From the NCBI GenBank assembly GCA_949295785.1, contig CASFMJ010000054.1, positions 1 through 35,893 of the forward strand: a stretch of 35,893 nt of DNA, in the 5' to 3' direction. The position numbers were made by a program, and so were the translations under genes. Source of the stretch: an uncultured Bacillota bacterium. Lineage in GTDB: Bacteria; Bacillota; Clostridia; Peptostreptococcales; Anaerovoracaceae. Below, in pieces: positions 10,726 through 18,977 of this stretch (the stretch's first letter is position 1; the number at the start of each line of letters is the position of its first letter). A model generated the notes under the pieces. It made no database searches, was not told the origin of the DNA, and was given only the letters and a program-made list of their open reading frames with translations.

Positions 10726-10787
10726 GTGTGAATTTGTTAATATTATAAAATAAATAATTTTGAAAGTTATCCACAGGTTGTGGATAA
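10712..10787. other. oriC DnaA-box cluster upstream of dnaA
   Basis: Three perfect TTATCCACA boxes occur here: 10712-10720 (+), 10767-10775 (+) and 10779-10787 (-). The last two face each other across only 3 nt, making a perfect inverted pair. This is the expected DnaA-binding cluster upstream of dnaA (the incAB position of Bacillus). The DNA around it is AT-rich. Confidence 0.9.
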
Positions 10788-11152
10788 AGTTGTGAACAGA
10801 TTTTATTTTATACTATATCTTTTTTTATTGTTTATTTTTATCTCATTAATTTCTTTAAGATAGTCTTATTTAAAATTGTAGATTAAAGCTTAATATTGAA
10901 CTATTATGTATACATACATTACTATATTGACACTTTAATAATAAAATATTAAAATTATAATAAAAATAGGAAAATTATTCACATAACATTTTATCTGATG
11001 ATTGAAGATCTTTTGGTACTTGTGGATTGTATTATAGATTTATAATTTCTCATAGAGGAATAACCGTGATTTTAAAAGCCATTAATTATGGTGACGAAAA
11101 TCATATAGAAAAAAGTTTTTAAATTAATCTAAGAGTTTCTTCAGTTAAAAAG
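10788..11152. other. AT-rich non-coding origin flank
   Basis: About 365 nt without a convincing gene. It is extremely AT-rich up to about 10975, then holds a further DnaA box, TTATTCACA (10975-10983, allowed variant), and a box-like TGTGGATTG (11021-11029). A TATAAT at 11041-11046 may be the -10 element of a plus-strand promoter for the small membrane-protein genes downstream, but no good -35 accompanies it. An 18-codon GTG frame (11066-11122) with a fair ribosome binding site was seen but is not called. The region probably belongs to the origin. Confidence 0.6.
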
Positions 11153-11281
11153 ATGATAAATATGAAACATTTTTTAGCCCTGATATTTTCATTTCTGCTT
11201 TATGTACTGATTATAGGTGGAATTGTGTATTTCGCCGTGCGCTTAGCGCTTAAAAAGCATGATAAAGAAAAATCTGAATAA
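11153..11281 (+). CDS. Small predicted membrane protein beside oriC
   Basis: A short frame of 42 codons from ATG 11153, or 39 from ATG 11162. It encodes one hydrophobic segment (residues about 5-30, LALIFSFLLYVLIIGGIVYFAV in part) followed by a positively charged tail with RLALKKHDKEKSE. The layout suggests a single-pass membrane peptide with the charged end in the cytoplasm. The ribosome binding site is weak. It reads in the direction of the leading strand, towards the next small gene, which it precedes by 37 nt. I do not recognise a family. It may be a real microprotein or a chance frame; the clear hydrophobic-then-basic pattern favours the former. Confidence 0.45.
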   Translation: MINMKHFLALIFSFLLYVLIIGGIVYFAVRLALKKHDKEKSE

Positions 11282-11318
11282 ATCGGTATTATATGTCAGA
11301 AATACAGGAGAAAGAGTA

Positions 11319-11543
11319 ATGGATAAAAAAGAAAAAGAGGTAGCAATGTTTTCAATAGCTCAAGTTATTGTTGCTTCATATGGATTATTATTTGGCAATG
11401 TTGACTCTCATCCTGTAAAGTTTGCTTTATACTTTATTATATTTTTTAGCACTTTAATGTTTTTTAAAGCTGTAACGTCTTTTGGAAATAAAGAGACTGA
11501 GGAAGAATGCACAAATTGTGAGTATAAACAAAAGGACAAATAA
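11319..11543 (+). CDS. Hypothetical two-helix membrane protein
   Basis: A 74-residue protein with a lysine/glutamate-rich start (MDKKEKEV), a hydrophobic segment at about 9-28, a short loop containing NVDSHP, a second hydrophobic segment at about 34-54 and a hydrophilic tail with a CTNC pair (65-68). Both ends would be cytoplasmic. The start is chosen because AGGAG (11306-11310) stands 8 nt upstream; an in-frame upstream ATG at 11259 lies inside the previous small gene and lacks such a site. It is followed by a terminator hairpin (11589-11624). No family is recognised. The cysteine pair could bind metal or form a disulfide, but two cysteines alone prove nothing. Confidence 0.62.
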   Translation: MDKKEKEVAMFSIAQVIVASYGLLFGNVDSHPVKFALYFIIFFSTLMFFKAVTSFGNKETEEECTNCEYKQKDK

Positions 11544-11588
11544 AAGAATTCATAGGTATAAAACTTAAATGCCCGAATCCACCTACAA

Positions 11589-11624
11589 AACAAGCGAATT
11601 TCGTTGACATTCGCTTGTTTTTAA
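11589..11624 (+). terminator. Terminator after the small membrane-protein gene
   Basis: AACAAGCGAAT (11589-11599) and ATTCGCTTGTT (11609-11619) form an 11-bp perfect stem with a 9-nt loop, followed by TTTT and then AATTT. The loop and right arm also contain the -35 element of the rpmH promoter. Confidence 0.75.
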
Positions 11625-11632
11625 TTTATAAT
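11604..11632 (+). promoter_or_regulatory. Consensus sigma-A promoter for the rpmH operon
   Basis: TTGACA (11604-11609), exactly 17 nt, then TATAAT (11627-11632): a perfect consensus match at both hexamers. The start of transcription would be about 11639, giving a leader of about 60 nt before rpmH. The -35 element sits in the loop of the preceding terminator hairpin. Confidence 0.92.
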
Positions 11633-11701
11633 ACTTAGGCATATGTGTATAATTGGAATTTAGATTACACACCACAAAATTTGGAAAGGAGAACCTTTAA
11701 C

Positions 11702-11836
11702 ATGAAAATGACTTATCAGCCAAAAAAGAGACAGAGAATGAAAGAGCATGGCTTCAGAAAGAGAATGAGCACCAAAAACGGCAGAAACGTTTTAAAGAGA
11801 AGAAGAGCTAAAGGAAGAAAGAAACTTACTGCTTAG
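11702..11836 (+). CDS. rpmH: Ribosomal protein bL34
   Basis: A 44-residue, very basic protein of the large ribosomal subunit. The sequence [18 protein letters not shown] and the rest, through [18 protein letters not shown], is the standard bL34 pattern at the usual length. AAAGGAG stands upstream of the ATG; an in-frame ATG at 11645 would add 19 residues foreign to the family and is rejected. It is the first gene of the rpmH-rnpA-yidD-yidC-jag cluster and follows a perfect consensus promoter. Confidence 0.98.
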   Translation: MKMTYQPKKRQRMKEHGFRKRMSTKNGRNVLKRRRAKGRKKLTA

Positions 11837-11857
11837 TAAAGTTCTTGGAAATTTATA

Positions 11858-12199
11858 ATGCTGAAAGAAAATGTTTTGAGGAAAAAAAGTGATTTTTCCG
11901 CTATTTATAAGAGGGGAAAGTCAGTTGGCGACAGATATGTGGTCCTGTTTTACAGGCGAAACAGCCTTCCTTATAACAGAACCGGATTTTTAGCAAGTAA
12001 AAAAGTCGGTAACAGTGTAAAGAGAAACAGAGCAAAAAGACTTTTGAAAGAAAGTTACAGAAGTCTTTCAGCTGATTTACCGACAGGATATGATTTTATA
12101 ATCATAGCAAGAAATACCATTTGCGGCAGAAAATGTGCAGAAGTTGAAAAATCCCTTAAATCTGCATTCAGAAAGACAGGGATAAAAAAAGAAAAATGA
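11858..12199 (+). CDS. rnpA: Ribonuclease P protein component
   Basis: RnpA is the protein cofactor of RNase P, helping the catalytic RNA remove 5' leaders from pre-tRNAs. The 113-residue basic protein has the family signature [16 protein letters not shown] (about residues 49-64, the RNR motif) and the usual N-terminal LKKS-like start ([16 protein letters not shown]). It begins 21 nt after rpmH, and its stop codon overlaps the yidD start by 4 nt. Confidence 0.97.
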   Translation: MLKENVLRKKSDFSAIYKRGKSVGDRYVVLFYRRNSLPYNRTGFLASKKVGNSVKRNRAKRLLKESYRSLSADLPTGYDFIIIARNTICGRKCAEVEKSLKSAFRKTGIKKEK

Positions 12200-12426
12200 A
12201 GATAATAAGCATTTTTTTTAAAAAGATAATGATCGCAATGATCAGGTTTTATCAGAATTTCATTTCGCCGCTTTTTCCGCCTACCTGCCGTTTTACACCT
12301 ACATGTTCAGTTTATTTTATACAGGCACTTGAAAAGTATGGTGTGATAAAAGGCAGTTACCTGGGGATAAGACGAATTTTAAAATGCCATCCATGGCATG
12401 AGGGTGGTTATGACCCTTTAAAATAA
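12196..12426 (+). CDS. yidD: Membrane protein insertion efficiency factor YidD
   Basis: A 76-residue protein of the YidD (DUF37) family, which aids YidC/Sec-dependent membrane insertion from the inner face of the membrane. The family pattern is clear: [21 protein letters not shown] with conserved cysteines, then the [10 protein letters not shown] and [17 protein letters not shown] blocks. The N-terminus is an amphipathic basic segment. It overlaps rnpA by 4 nt (ATGA) and precedes yidC by 12 nt, the conserved order. Confidence 0.96.
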   Translation: MKIISIFFKKIMIAMIRFYQNFISPLFPPTCRFTPTCSVYFIQALEKYGVIKGSYLGIRRILKCHPWHEGGYDPLK

Positions 12427-12438
12427 CGGAGGAATTTA

Positions 12439-13146
12439 ATGTTTGCGATTTTAGCAACGCCTATGAGTTACCTTCTTACCTGGATATATGATTTTATTGG
12501 TAACTACGGCATTACTTTGATTTTATTTACAGTTTTGATCAAAGGCGTTATGTATCCTTTATATGCGAAGCAGATCAGGACAACCATGAATATGTCCAGA
12601 ATGCAGCCCAAGATAAAGGAAATACAGCAGAAATACGCTAAAGATAAAGCCATGATGAACCAGAAAATGGCTGAATTATATAAGGAGGAAGGCGGCAGCA
12701 TGTATGGCGGATGTCTTCCGATGCTGATACAGATGATAGTTATCATGGGACTTTTTGCTCTTTTAAGAAACCCCATGAATTACATATCGTCTGACAACAT
12801 GCTGTTTGCGATACATGAATCCTTCTTATGGATACCTGACCTGGCACAACCGGATAAATGGGTTCTTCCTATAGTAGCAGGAATTGCCACATTTGTTTCC
12901 ACATATTTTTCACAGACAAGCCAGGCTGCCGGACCTAACGCTGAACAGATGAAGGTCATGACCAAGATGATGAAATACGTATTTCCGGTAATGATACTTC
13001 TTCTCGCAAGAAGCTATCCGGCCGGACTTGCATTATATTGGTCTATAAACCAGATAATACAGATATTCTATAACATAAGATTTGCGGAAATGAAAAAGAA
13101 AGCTTCCAAAGATAATAAAAAGAAGAAAAAAGCTGTAAAAGCATAA
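12439..13146 (+). CDS. yidC: Membrane protein insertase YidC
   Basis: A 235-residue YidC/Oxa1 family insertase that places membrane proteins into the cytoplasmic membrane alone or with Sec. It has the conserved 60KD_IMP core: a first helix at about 20-42 with a positively charged residue in the hydrophilic groove (K35), a cytoplasmic helical hairpin at about 43-85, then helices around 92-110, 142-160 and 175-213. It lacks a clear lipoprotein cysteine signal and the large periplasmic domain of Gram-negative forms. The C-terminal tail is lysine-rich, a feature of ribosome-binding forms. GGAGG precedes the ATG. Confidence 0.95.
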   Translation: MFAILATPMSYLLTWIYDFIGNYGITLILFTVLIKGVMYPLYAKQIRTTMNMSRMQPKIKEIQQKYAKDKAMMNQKMAELYKEEGGSMYGGCLPMLIQMIVIMGLFALLRNPMNYISSDNMLFAIHESFLWIPDLAQPDKWVLPIVAGIATFVSTYFSQTSQAAGPNAEQMKVMTKMMKYVFPVMILLLARSYPAGLALYWSINQIIQIFYNIRFAEMKKKASKDNKKKKKAVKA

Positions 13147-13171
13147 CTTTATACTGGAGGAAAATTAAAAC

Positions 13172-13969
13172 ATGGCAGATTTTTCTGAAAAATGGGGTAC
13201 AGATGTGGATACAGCTGTAAAGCTGGCACTTGAAGACCTCAAACTTACCATAGATGAGGTAGATGTTACTGTTTTAGAAGAACCTTCAAGAGGCTTTTTC
13301 GGTATAGGCTCAAAGCTGGCTCTTGTGAGAGTCGAGAAAAAGAAAACTCAGGATGCAAAATCAGTTGAGACTCTGAGTACAAATGATGAAAAAACTGAAA
13401 CTGAAAAAAATCAAACGGAAAAAACCGAAAAGTCTCAGATTAAAAAAGCAGAAACACCTAAAAAACAGCATAATGAAAAAAAGGAAAATAATAATATAGA
13501 AATATTCCAGGAAAACATGGTTGATTGTGAAGAACATGAGGCGCTGGATTTTCTGAAAAAAGTCACAAAGGAAATGGGACTCAATCTTGATATAACTGCT
13601 AAAAAAGGAGAAGATTCTCTTTATATAAGTATCAACGGAAAAGATTCCGGAACCATAATCGGAAAACGCGGACAGACTCTTGATGCAATTCAGTATCTTA
13701 CAAGCCTTGTAGCTAACAAGGGAAGCGAAGAATATACAAGAGTTGTTGTCGATGCCGAGAATTACAGATCAAAAAGAGAAAAAACCTTAGAGGCTCTTGC
13801 TTTAAGGCTTGCAAATAAAGTGGTTAAAACAAAAAGAAGCGTAAAACTTGAGCCGATGAATCCATATGAGAGAAAAGTAATACACGCGGCTCTTCATAAC
13901 CATCCTAAAGTGACAACAAGGAGCGAAGGACAGGACCCTTACAGAAGGGTGATAATTGAGCTGAAATAG
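13172..13969 (+). CDS. jag: RNA-binding protein Jag (KhpB/EloR)
   Basis: A 265-residue protein with a Jag N-terminal domain (1-52), a lysine/glutamate/threonine-rich linker (about 55-115), a KH domain with the GKRG loop (165-168) and an R3H domain at the C-terminus (NPYERKVIHAALHNHP, then RSEGQDPYRRVII). KhpB/EloR proteins bind RNA with KhpA and influence cell elongation in streptococci. The KH and R3H motifs look intact. It lies 25 nt after yidC and is followed by a terminator, closing the rpmH cluster. Confidence 0.95.
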   Translation: MADFSEKWGTDVDTAVKLALEDLKLTIDEVDVTVLEEPSRGFFGIGSKLALVRVEKKKTQDAKSVETLSTNDEKTETEKNQTEKTEKSQIKKAETPKKQHNEKKENNNIEIFQENMVDCEEHEALDFLKKVTKEMGLNLDITAKKGEDSLYISINGKDSGTIIGKRGQTLDAIQYLTSLVANKGSEEYTRVVVDAENYRSKREKTLEALALRLANKVVKTKRSVKLEPMNPYERKVIHAALHNHPKVTTRSEGQDPYRRVIIELK

Positions 13970-13972
13970 TAT

Positions 13973-14002
13973 AAAGGGCTGCCCGAACGGCAGTCCTTTT
14001 TT
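13973..14002 (+). terminator. Intrinsic terminator after jag
   Basis: GGGCTGCC (13976-13983) and GGCAGTCC (13989-13996) pair with one G-U, flanked by AAA/TTT that extends the stem, with a CGAAC loop and a T-run to 14002. It separates the rpmH cluster from mnmE. Confidence 0.85.
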
Positions 14003-14030
14003 AAAATGATAAGAGGTCATAGGTTTAAAA

Positions 14031-15401
14031 ATGAGCGAAGATACCATTGCAGCAGTAGCAACAGCGCCGGGTGAAGGCGGTATAGGAATAATAAGAATAA
14101 GCGGAGAAAAATCCCTTGATATATTAAAAAAAATTTTTATATGCAAATCTTCTGATATTAAAGACAGGATGCTTACATACGGTCATGTAGCTGATCCTGA
14201 GAGCAGAAAGATAATAGATGAAGTAATGGCGGTATATATGAAAGGCCCTCACTCATATACTGCTGAAGATGTGGTGGAAATCCAGTGCCATGGCAGCATA
14301 GTCTCTTTGTCAAGGATACTTAAGCTTTGTATTAAAAACGGAGCAAGGCTTGCTGAAAGAGGTGAGTTTACTAAGAGAGCTTTTCTTAACGGAAGACTGG
14401 ATCTTTCCCAGGCCGAAGCTGTAATAGATCTGATAAAGGCAAGATCTGAAAAGACTTTTGATGTGGCAATGAATCAGCTTGAGGGGATTTTTTCTGAAAA
14501 AATAAGAGATATAAGAGCTGATCTTACAGATATACTTGTAAATCTGACGGTGAATATTGATTATCCTGATGAAGACATAGAGCAGATAACATACGAAAAC
14601 CTCAAGGAGTCTCTTGAAAAAGCAAGAAAAAAAATAAATGATCTTTTATCCACAGCAGATACAGGAAGAATAATAAGAGAAGGTCTTGCCGTTTCAATTG
14701 TGGGAAAGCCTAATGTAGGTAAATCTTCACTAATGAATGCGCTGATCGGAGAAGCAAGAGCTATAGTGACTGATATACCGGGAACCACAAGAGATACTAT
14801 CGAAGAGAGTATAGTAATAAAAAATATACCTGTAGTTCTGACAGATACAGCAGGCATACATGATACAGATGATCTGATTGAGAAAATAGGCATTGAAAAG
14901 AGCAAACAGTCTTTTAACAAGGCTGATCTCATAATACTGGTATTAGACGGAAGCAGATCTCTTGAACAGGAAGATTTTCTTATAATGGATCATATTGGTG
15001 ACAGGAAGGTTATAGTTCTTGTAAACAAATCAGATAAAGATCATTGTATAAGTGATGAAGAAATTAAACAGAAACTTACTAAAGCAGAGATTATAAATAC
15101 ATCTCTCATAAAAGGGGAAGGTATAGACCAGCTGTCGTCTATGATAGAAAACATGGTATACGGTGGTCATGTAAGAACCGGAGAAAATCTTCTGGTGACT
15201 AATGTAAGACACAAGAATCTACTGGAAGAATCACAAAAGTGTCTGGATGATGCCATTTTCATGACTGAAAGTATGCAGCCGCTTGAATTTATTGAAATAG
15301 ATGTAAACAGATGCTATGAGGCATGTGGAGAAGTAATAGGAGAGACAGCAGTATCAGATATAATAGATAAAGTATTTGAGAGATTCTGTCTCGGAAAATA
15401 G
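14031..15401 (+). CDS. mnmE: tRNA modification GTPase MnmE
   Basis: MnmE works with MnmG to place the cmnm5 group on wobble uridine 34 of certain tRNAs. The 456-residue protein has the N-terminal tetrahydrofolate-binding domain (1-120), a helical domain and an inserted G domain: G1 GKPNVGKS (225-232), DIPGTTRDT (248-256), DTAGIHD, and the NKSD specificity loop. The C-terminal catalytic CLGK (453-456) is present. The start ATG follows AGAGGT/ATAGGT-type sequences. It is expressed with mnmG, 55 nt downstream. A perfect DnaA box (14646-14654) lies in the coding sequence. Confidence 0.97.
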   Translation: MSEDTIAAVATAPGEGGIGIIRISGEKSLDILKKIFICKSSDIKDRMLTYGHVADPESRKIIDEVMAVYMKGPHSYTAEDVVEIQCHGSIVSLSRILKLCIKNGARLAERGEFTKRAFLNGRLDLSQAEAVIDLIKARSEKTFDVAMNQLEGIFSEKIRDIRADLTDILVNLTVNIDYPDEDIEQITYENLKESLEKARKKINDLLSTADTGRIIREGLAVSIVGKPNVGKSSLMNALIGEARAIVTDIPGTTRDTIEESIVIKNIPVVLTDTAGIHDTDDLIEKIGIEKSKQSFNKADLIILVLDGSRSLEQEDFLIMDHIGDRKVIVLVNKSDKDHCISDEEIKQKLTKAEIINTSLIKGEGIDQLSSMIENMVYGGHVRTGENLLVTNVRHKNLLEESQKCLDDAIFMTESMQPLEFIEIDVNRCYEACGEVIGETAVSDIIDKVFERFCLGK

Positions 15402-15456
15402 ATGATGAAATAATCATATCAAGACACATAAAAGTTTGAAAGGACTTTGCACACAT

Positions 15457-17340
15457 ATGGAAAAAATTTTTATGGGCAGGTACGATGTTATCGTGGTAGG
15501 AGCAGGACATGCAGGATGTGAAGCTGCGCTGGCAGCGGCAAGAATGGGCAAAAAAACACTGATGTTTTCAATGAATCTTGAAGCCATAGCCATGATGCCA
15601 TGTAATCCTTCCATAGGAGGAACAGGTAAAGGGCATCTGGTAAGAGAAATAGATGCTCTCGGCGGAGAAATGGGAATCAACATTGACAAGACTTTTCTTC
15701 AGAGCAAGATGCTAAATACAGCTAAAGGACCGGCAGTTCACTCCCTGAGAGCGCAGGCCGACAAGAATCGTTATCATCTTGAAATGAAGAAGACCATAGA
15801 AGAAACGCCGGGCCTTGATATGAAACAGGCAGAAGTGACAGATATAATAGTCGAGGAAGGTAAAGTTACAGGTGTTGTAACAAAAACGGGAACCTGTTAT
15901 GAGGCTGAGGCCGTCATTCTTGCCACAGGGACTTTTCTCGGAGGAAAGATATTCATAGGAAGTTCTGCTTTTTCCAGCGGCCCCAACGGTCTTGCACCAT
16001 CCGTTGAACTGGCGGAAAATCTGAAAAAACACGGAATAATCTTGCGCAGATTTAAGACCGGAACTCCCGCAAGATGTCTTGGGACAAGTCTTGACTACAG
16101 CAAAATGCAGGAACAGAAAGGTGACAAAAAAACCGTTCCTTTTTCCTTTCTTAATGACAGCGTAGGTGATAATAAAGTTTCATGCTGGCTGACTTATACC
16201 AATGAAGAAACTCACAATGTCATCAGGGCAAATTTTCACAGATCGGCACTCTTCGGCGGTCAGATAGAAGGCATAGGACCAAGATACTGTCCATCTATTG
16301 AAGACAAAGTCAATAGATTTGCTGATAAGAAAAGGCATCAGCTGTTTGTGGAACCAGAGGGGCTGGATACAGACGAAATGTATATTCAGGGAATGTCATC
16401 AAGCCTTCCGGAAGATGTGCAGGAAGCCTTTTATAAAACCATACCGGGACTTGAGAATCTCAGAATAACAAGACCTGCATATGCCATAGAATATGACTGT
16501 ATTGATCCTCAGGATCTTAAGCTGACACTGGAGAACAGAAAGATAGAAAATCTGTTTTGTGCAGGACAGTTTAACGGCAGTTCAGGATACGAGGAAGCAG
16601 CTGCTCAGGGACTCATGGCAGGAATAAATGCCGTACTTAAGATTTCCGGAAAAAAATCTTTGGTGCTTGGAAGAAACGAGGCTTATATTGGCGTTCTCAT
16701 CGACGATCTTGTTACTAAAGGTACTAATGAACCTTACAGAATAATGACGTCCAGAGCCGAATATAGGCTGGTTCTGAGACAGGACAACGCAGATCAGCGT
16801 CTTACAGAGAAGGGATATGCCATAGGCCTGGCTTCAGAGGAAAGGTACAGAAGGTATCTTGAGAAAAAGGAAAAAGTGAAAAAAGAACTTGAGAGGATAA
16901 AGGAAAAAACCTTTTCCCCTTCCGAAGTCAATGATTTTCTTGTGAACCACAGAACCACCCAGGTGCAGTCCCGTGTTTCCATGGAAGAACTTCTAAGACG
17001 TCCTCAGATTTCTTATAATGATCTTAAAGAAATTGATGATGAGACAAGACCTGATCTTTCATATCATGAAGTTACTCAGCTGGAAGTTACCGTAAAGTAC
17101 GAAGGATATATAAAGAAGCAGCAGACACAAATAGAAAGATTCAGAAAACTGGAAGACAAGAAACTCAGTCAGGACATCAAGTACAGCGAAATAGAGGGAC
17201 TGCGCATAGAGGCATGGCAGAAACTTGATCAGATAAAACCTGAATCTTTAGGGCAGGCTTCAAGAATATCCGGGGTGTCTCCTGCTGATATAAATGTACT
17301 GCTGGTTTATCTTGAGAAGAAGAGAAGAAAAGAACAATGA
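15457..17340 (+). CDS. mnmG: tRNA uridine-5-carboxymethylaminomethyl synthesis enzyme MnmG
   Basis: The FAD-dependent partner of MnmE in wobble-uridine modification. The N-terminal FAD-binding Rossmann motif is GAGHAG (15-20); the family stretches [16 protein letters not shown] and [11 protein letters not shown] are easy to see. The 627-residue length is typical. The ATG at 15457 is chosen because GAAAGGA lies 12-18 nt upstream; a TTG in frame at 15436 has no such site and ATG 15472 is also possible. The stop overlaps the start of rsmG by 4 nt, so the two are translationally coupled. Confidence 0.96.
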   Translation: MEKIFMGRYDVIVVGAGHAGCEAALAAARMGKKTLMFSMNLEAIAMMPCNPSIGGTGKGHLVREIDALGGEMGINIDKTFLQSKMLNTAKGPAVHSLRAQADKNRYHLEMKKTIEETPGLDMKQAEVTDIIVEEGKVTGVVTKTGTCYEAEAVILATGTFLGGKIFIGSSAFSSGPNGLAPSVELAENLKKHGIILRRFKTGTPARCLGTSLDYSKMQEQKGDKKTVPFSFLNDSVGDNKVSCWLTYTNEETHNVIRANFHRSALFGGQIEGIGPRYCPSIEDKVNRFADKKRHQLFVEPEGLDTDEMYIQGMSSSLPEDVQEAFYKTIPGLENLRITRPAYAIEYDCIDPQDLKLTLENRKIENLFCAGQFNGSSGYEEAAAQGLMAGINAVLKISGKKSLVLGRNEAYIGVLIDDLVTKGTNEPYRIMTSRAEYRLVLRQDNADQRLTEKGYAIGLASEERYRRYLEKKEKVKKELERIKEKTFSPSEVNDFLVNHRTTQVQSRVSMEELLRRPQISYNDLKEIDDETRPDLSYHEVTQLEVTVKYEGYIKKQQTQIERFRKLEDKKLSQDIKYSEIEGLRIEAWQKLDQIKPESLGQASRISGVSPADINVLLVYLEKKRRKEQ

Positions 17341-18047
17341 AAAAACTTATAGAGTATCTTGAAAAAAAGAATATCCAATTTGATGATGACATTATAAAAA
17401 AATTTGACGCCTACAGAAGCGGAATCCTCCAATGGAACCGGTTTGTAAATCTTACGGCAATAAAAGATCCTGACGAATTTACATTAAAGCATTTCATAGA
17501 TTCTGCAGCATGTTACAGCCTGCCTGAATATGAAAAATCTGAGATTATAGTTGATATGGGAACCGGCGCAGGTTTTCCGGGAATTCCTCTGGCCATTCTT
17601 TCGCCGGATAAAACTTTCATACTTGCAGATTCTCTATCCAAGAGGCTTAAAATAATAGATGAACTGTGTTTATCCACAGGAATCGGTAATGTGAAAACAG
17701 TTCATATGAGAGCTGAAGATATGGGAAGAAGCAAGGAGCACAGGGAAAAATACGACATGTGTGTGTCAAGAGCTGTCGCCAACCTTTCCACATTGGCCGA
17801 ATACTGCCTTCCTCTCGTAAAAAATGGAGGATATATGGCTGCATATAAAGGAGGCACCGGCGTGAGAGAGCTGGAGGAAGCAAAGTCAGCCATAAAGATC
17901 CTCGGAGGCGGTCAGCAGAGATGGGAAGACACACCCCTTGACAGAGTGGGTGATGAACATAAAATACTTATAATAAAAAAGATAAGGGCAACCGGGTCGA
18001 AATATCCCAGAAAAGCGCCCATACCTTCGAAAGAACCTCTAAAATAG
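17337..18047 (+). CDS. rsmG: 16S rRNA (guanine-527-N7)-methyltransferase RsmG
   Basis: RsmG methylates N7 of G527 in 16S rRNA using S-adenosylmethionine. The SAM-binding loop is [15 protein letters not shown] (about residues 68-82), followed by [15 protein letters not shown] and the [13 protein letters not shown] block. The 236-residue length is normal. It overlaps mnmG by 4 nt. The stop codon lies within a terminator hairpin. A perfect DnaA box (17670-17678) lies inside the gene. Confidence 0.96.
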   Translation: MKKLIEYLEKKNIQFDDDIIKKFDAYRSGILQWNRFVNLTAIKDPDEFTLKHFIDSAACYSLPEYEKSEIIVDMGTGAGFPGIPLAILSPDKTFILADSLSKRLKIIDELCLSTGIGNVKTVHMRAEDMGRSKEHREKYDMCVSRAVANLSTLAEYCLPLVKNGGYMAAYKGGTGVRELEEAKSAIKILGGGQQRWEDTPLDRVGDEHKILIIKKIRATGSKYPRKAPIPSKEPLK

Positions 18048-18066
18048 CAGATTTAGAGGTTTTTTT
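18036..18066 (+). terminator. Intrinsic terminator overlapping the rsmG stop
   Basis: CCTCTAAA (18036-18043) pairs with TTTAGAGG (18052-18059), followed by seven T residues. The left arm encodes the last rsmG codons. It separates the mnmE-mnmG-rsmG transcript from noc. Confidence 0.88.
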
Positions 18067-18094
18067 GCGAGGAAAAAAGGTCATCACCGCTCAC

Positions 18095-18115
18095 GGGAAA
18101 TGTTATGATTTTCCC
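18095..18115 (+). promoter_or_regulatory. Extended -10 promoter of noc inside an inverted repeat
   Basis: TGTTATGAT (18101-18109) is an extended -10 element (TGn plus TATGAT). It is flanked exactly by GGGAAA (18095-18100) and TTTCCC (18110-18115), an inverted repeat that looks like an operator. A second CGGGA follows at 18117-18121 and merges with the ribosome binding site. The regulator is unknown; half-sites resemble those of the Noc-binding sequence of Bacillus (ATTTCCC/GGGAAAT), but in the opposite order. Confidence 0.55.
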
Positions 18116-18131
18116 ACGGGAGGTAATCACT

Positions 18132-18977
18132 ATGGAAAAAAGAAAAAGGGGATTTCTGGGTTTTATAGGAGAACAGAACGTAAATAATGAAAGACAAGAG
18201 ATAATTTCAGTTGACATGACCAGAATACTGGCCAATCCACAGCAGCCACGAAAAGTATTTTACGATGAAGCCATAGAAGAACTTAGCGGCTCTATAAAAG
18301 AGTATGGCGTACTGCAACCTATACTCCTTAAAGAAGCAGAAGGAGGGTATCTGATAATAGCAGGAGAAAGGAGATACAGAGCGGCGCAGATGGCCGGGCT
18401 TAAAAAAATACCTGCAATTATCAGGCCTATGGAAGATCAGCAGGCAGCCTTGATATCACTGGTGGAAAATGTTCAGAGAGAAGATCTTAATTTTCTTGAA
18501 GAAGCAAGAGCATATAAAAAACTCATGGATGATTTCGGTCTGACACAAACTGAAATAGCGGAAAAAGTCAACAAAAAACAGTCGACTATATCAAACAAGA
18601 TACGCATCTTGGCTCTTCCTGAAGATATACAGGAAAAAATTGTGGCAAATAAGCTGACAGAACGGCATGCAAGAGCTCTTTTGAAACTTCAGGATGAAGA
18701 AGATAGAATAAAAGTTACAGAAAGAGTAATAACAAACAATCTTAATGTAAAACAGACAGAGAAGCTTATTGATGACATACTGAGCAAAAAAGAAGAAGCT
18801 TTACATAAAATTAATAAAATAAATTATATTAGTTATAAGATTTATTTAAACACTATACGCAAAGCATTCGGACAGATAAAGGAAATGGAGAAAAACGCTA
18901 AAATGAGTCAGGAAGACAAAGGTGATTTTCTCGAAGTAAAAATAATACTTCCCAAGAACAATAGATGTTTCACGTGA
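18132..18977 (+). CDS. noc: Nucleoid occlusion protein Noc (ParB family)
   Basis: Noc is a ParB-paralogue CTPase that spreads from its DNA sites and ties nucleoid DNA to the membrane so that FtsZ does not divide over it. The 281-residue protein starts with a short basic/hydrophobic segment (MEKRKRGFLGFIG), like the membrane-targeting helix of Bacillus Noc. It then has a ParB N-domain with the CTP-binding GERRYRAA (78-85), a helix-turn-helix at about 137-160, and a Noc-type C-terminus (NTIRKAFGQIKEME ... KIILPK). The ATG 8 nt after GGGAGG is preferred to an earlier in-frame ATG at 18105. The last codons (Cys-Phe-Thr-stop) are themselves part of a parS site. Confidence 0.92.
   Translation: MEKRKRGFLGFIGEQNVNNERQEIISVDMTRILANPQQPRKVFYDEAIEELSGSIKEYGVLQPILLKEAEGGYLIIAGERRYRAAQMAGLKKIPAIIRPMEDQQAALISLVENVQREDLNFLEEARAYKKLMDDFGLTQTEIAEKVNKKQSTISNKIRILALPEDIQEKIVANKLTERHARALLKLQDEEDRIKVTERVITNNLNVKQTEKLIDDILSKKEEALHKINKINYISYKIYLNTIRKAFGQIKEMEKNAKMSQEDKGDFLEVKIILPKNNRCFT

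Noticed and set aside
11066-11122. 18-codon GTG frame with AGAGGAA upstream near the origin
   Set aside because: Too short and without distinctive sequence; the ribosome-binding match could be chance in AT-rich DNA. Worth noting only if profiling shows translation.
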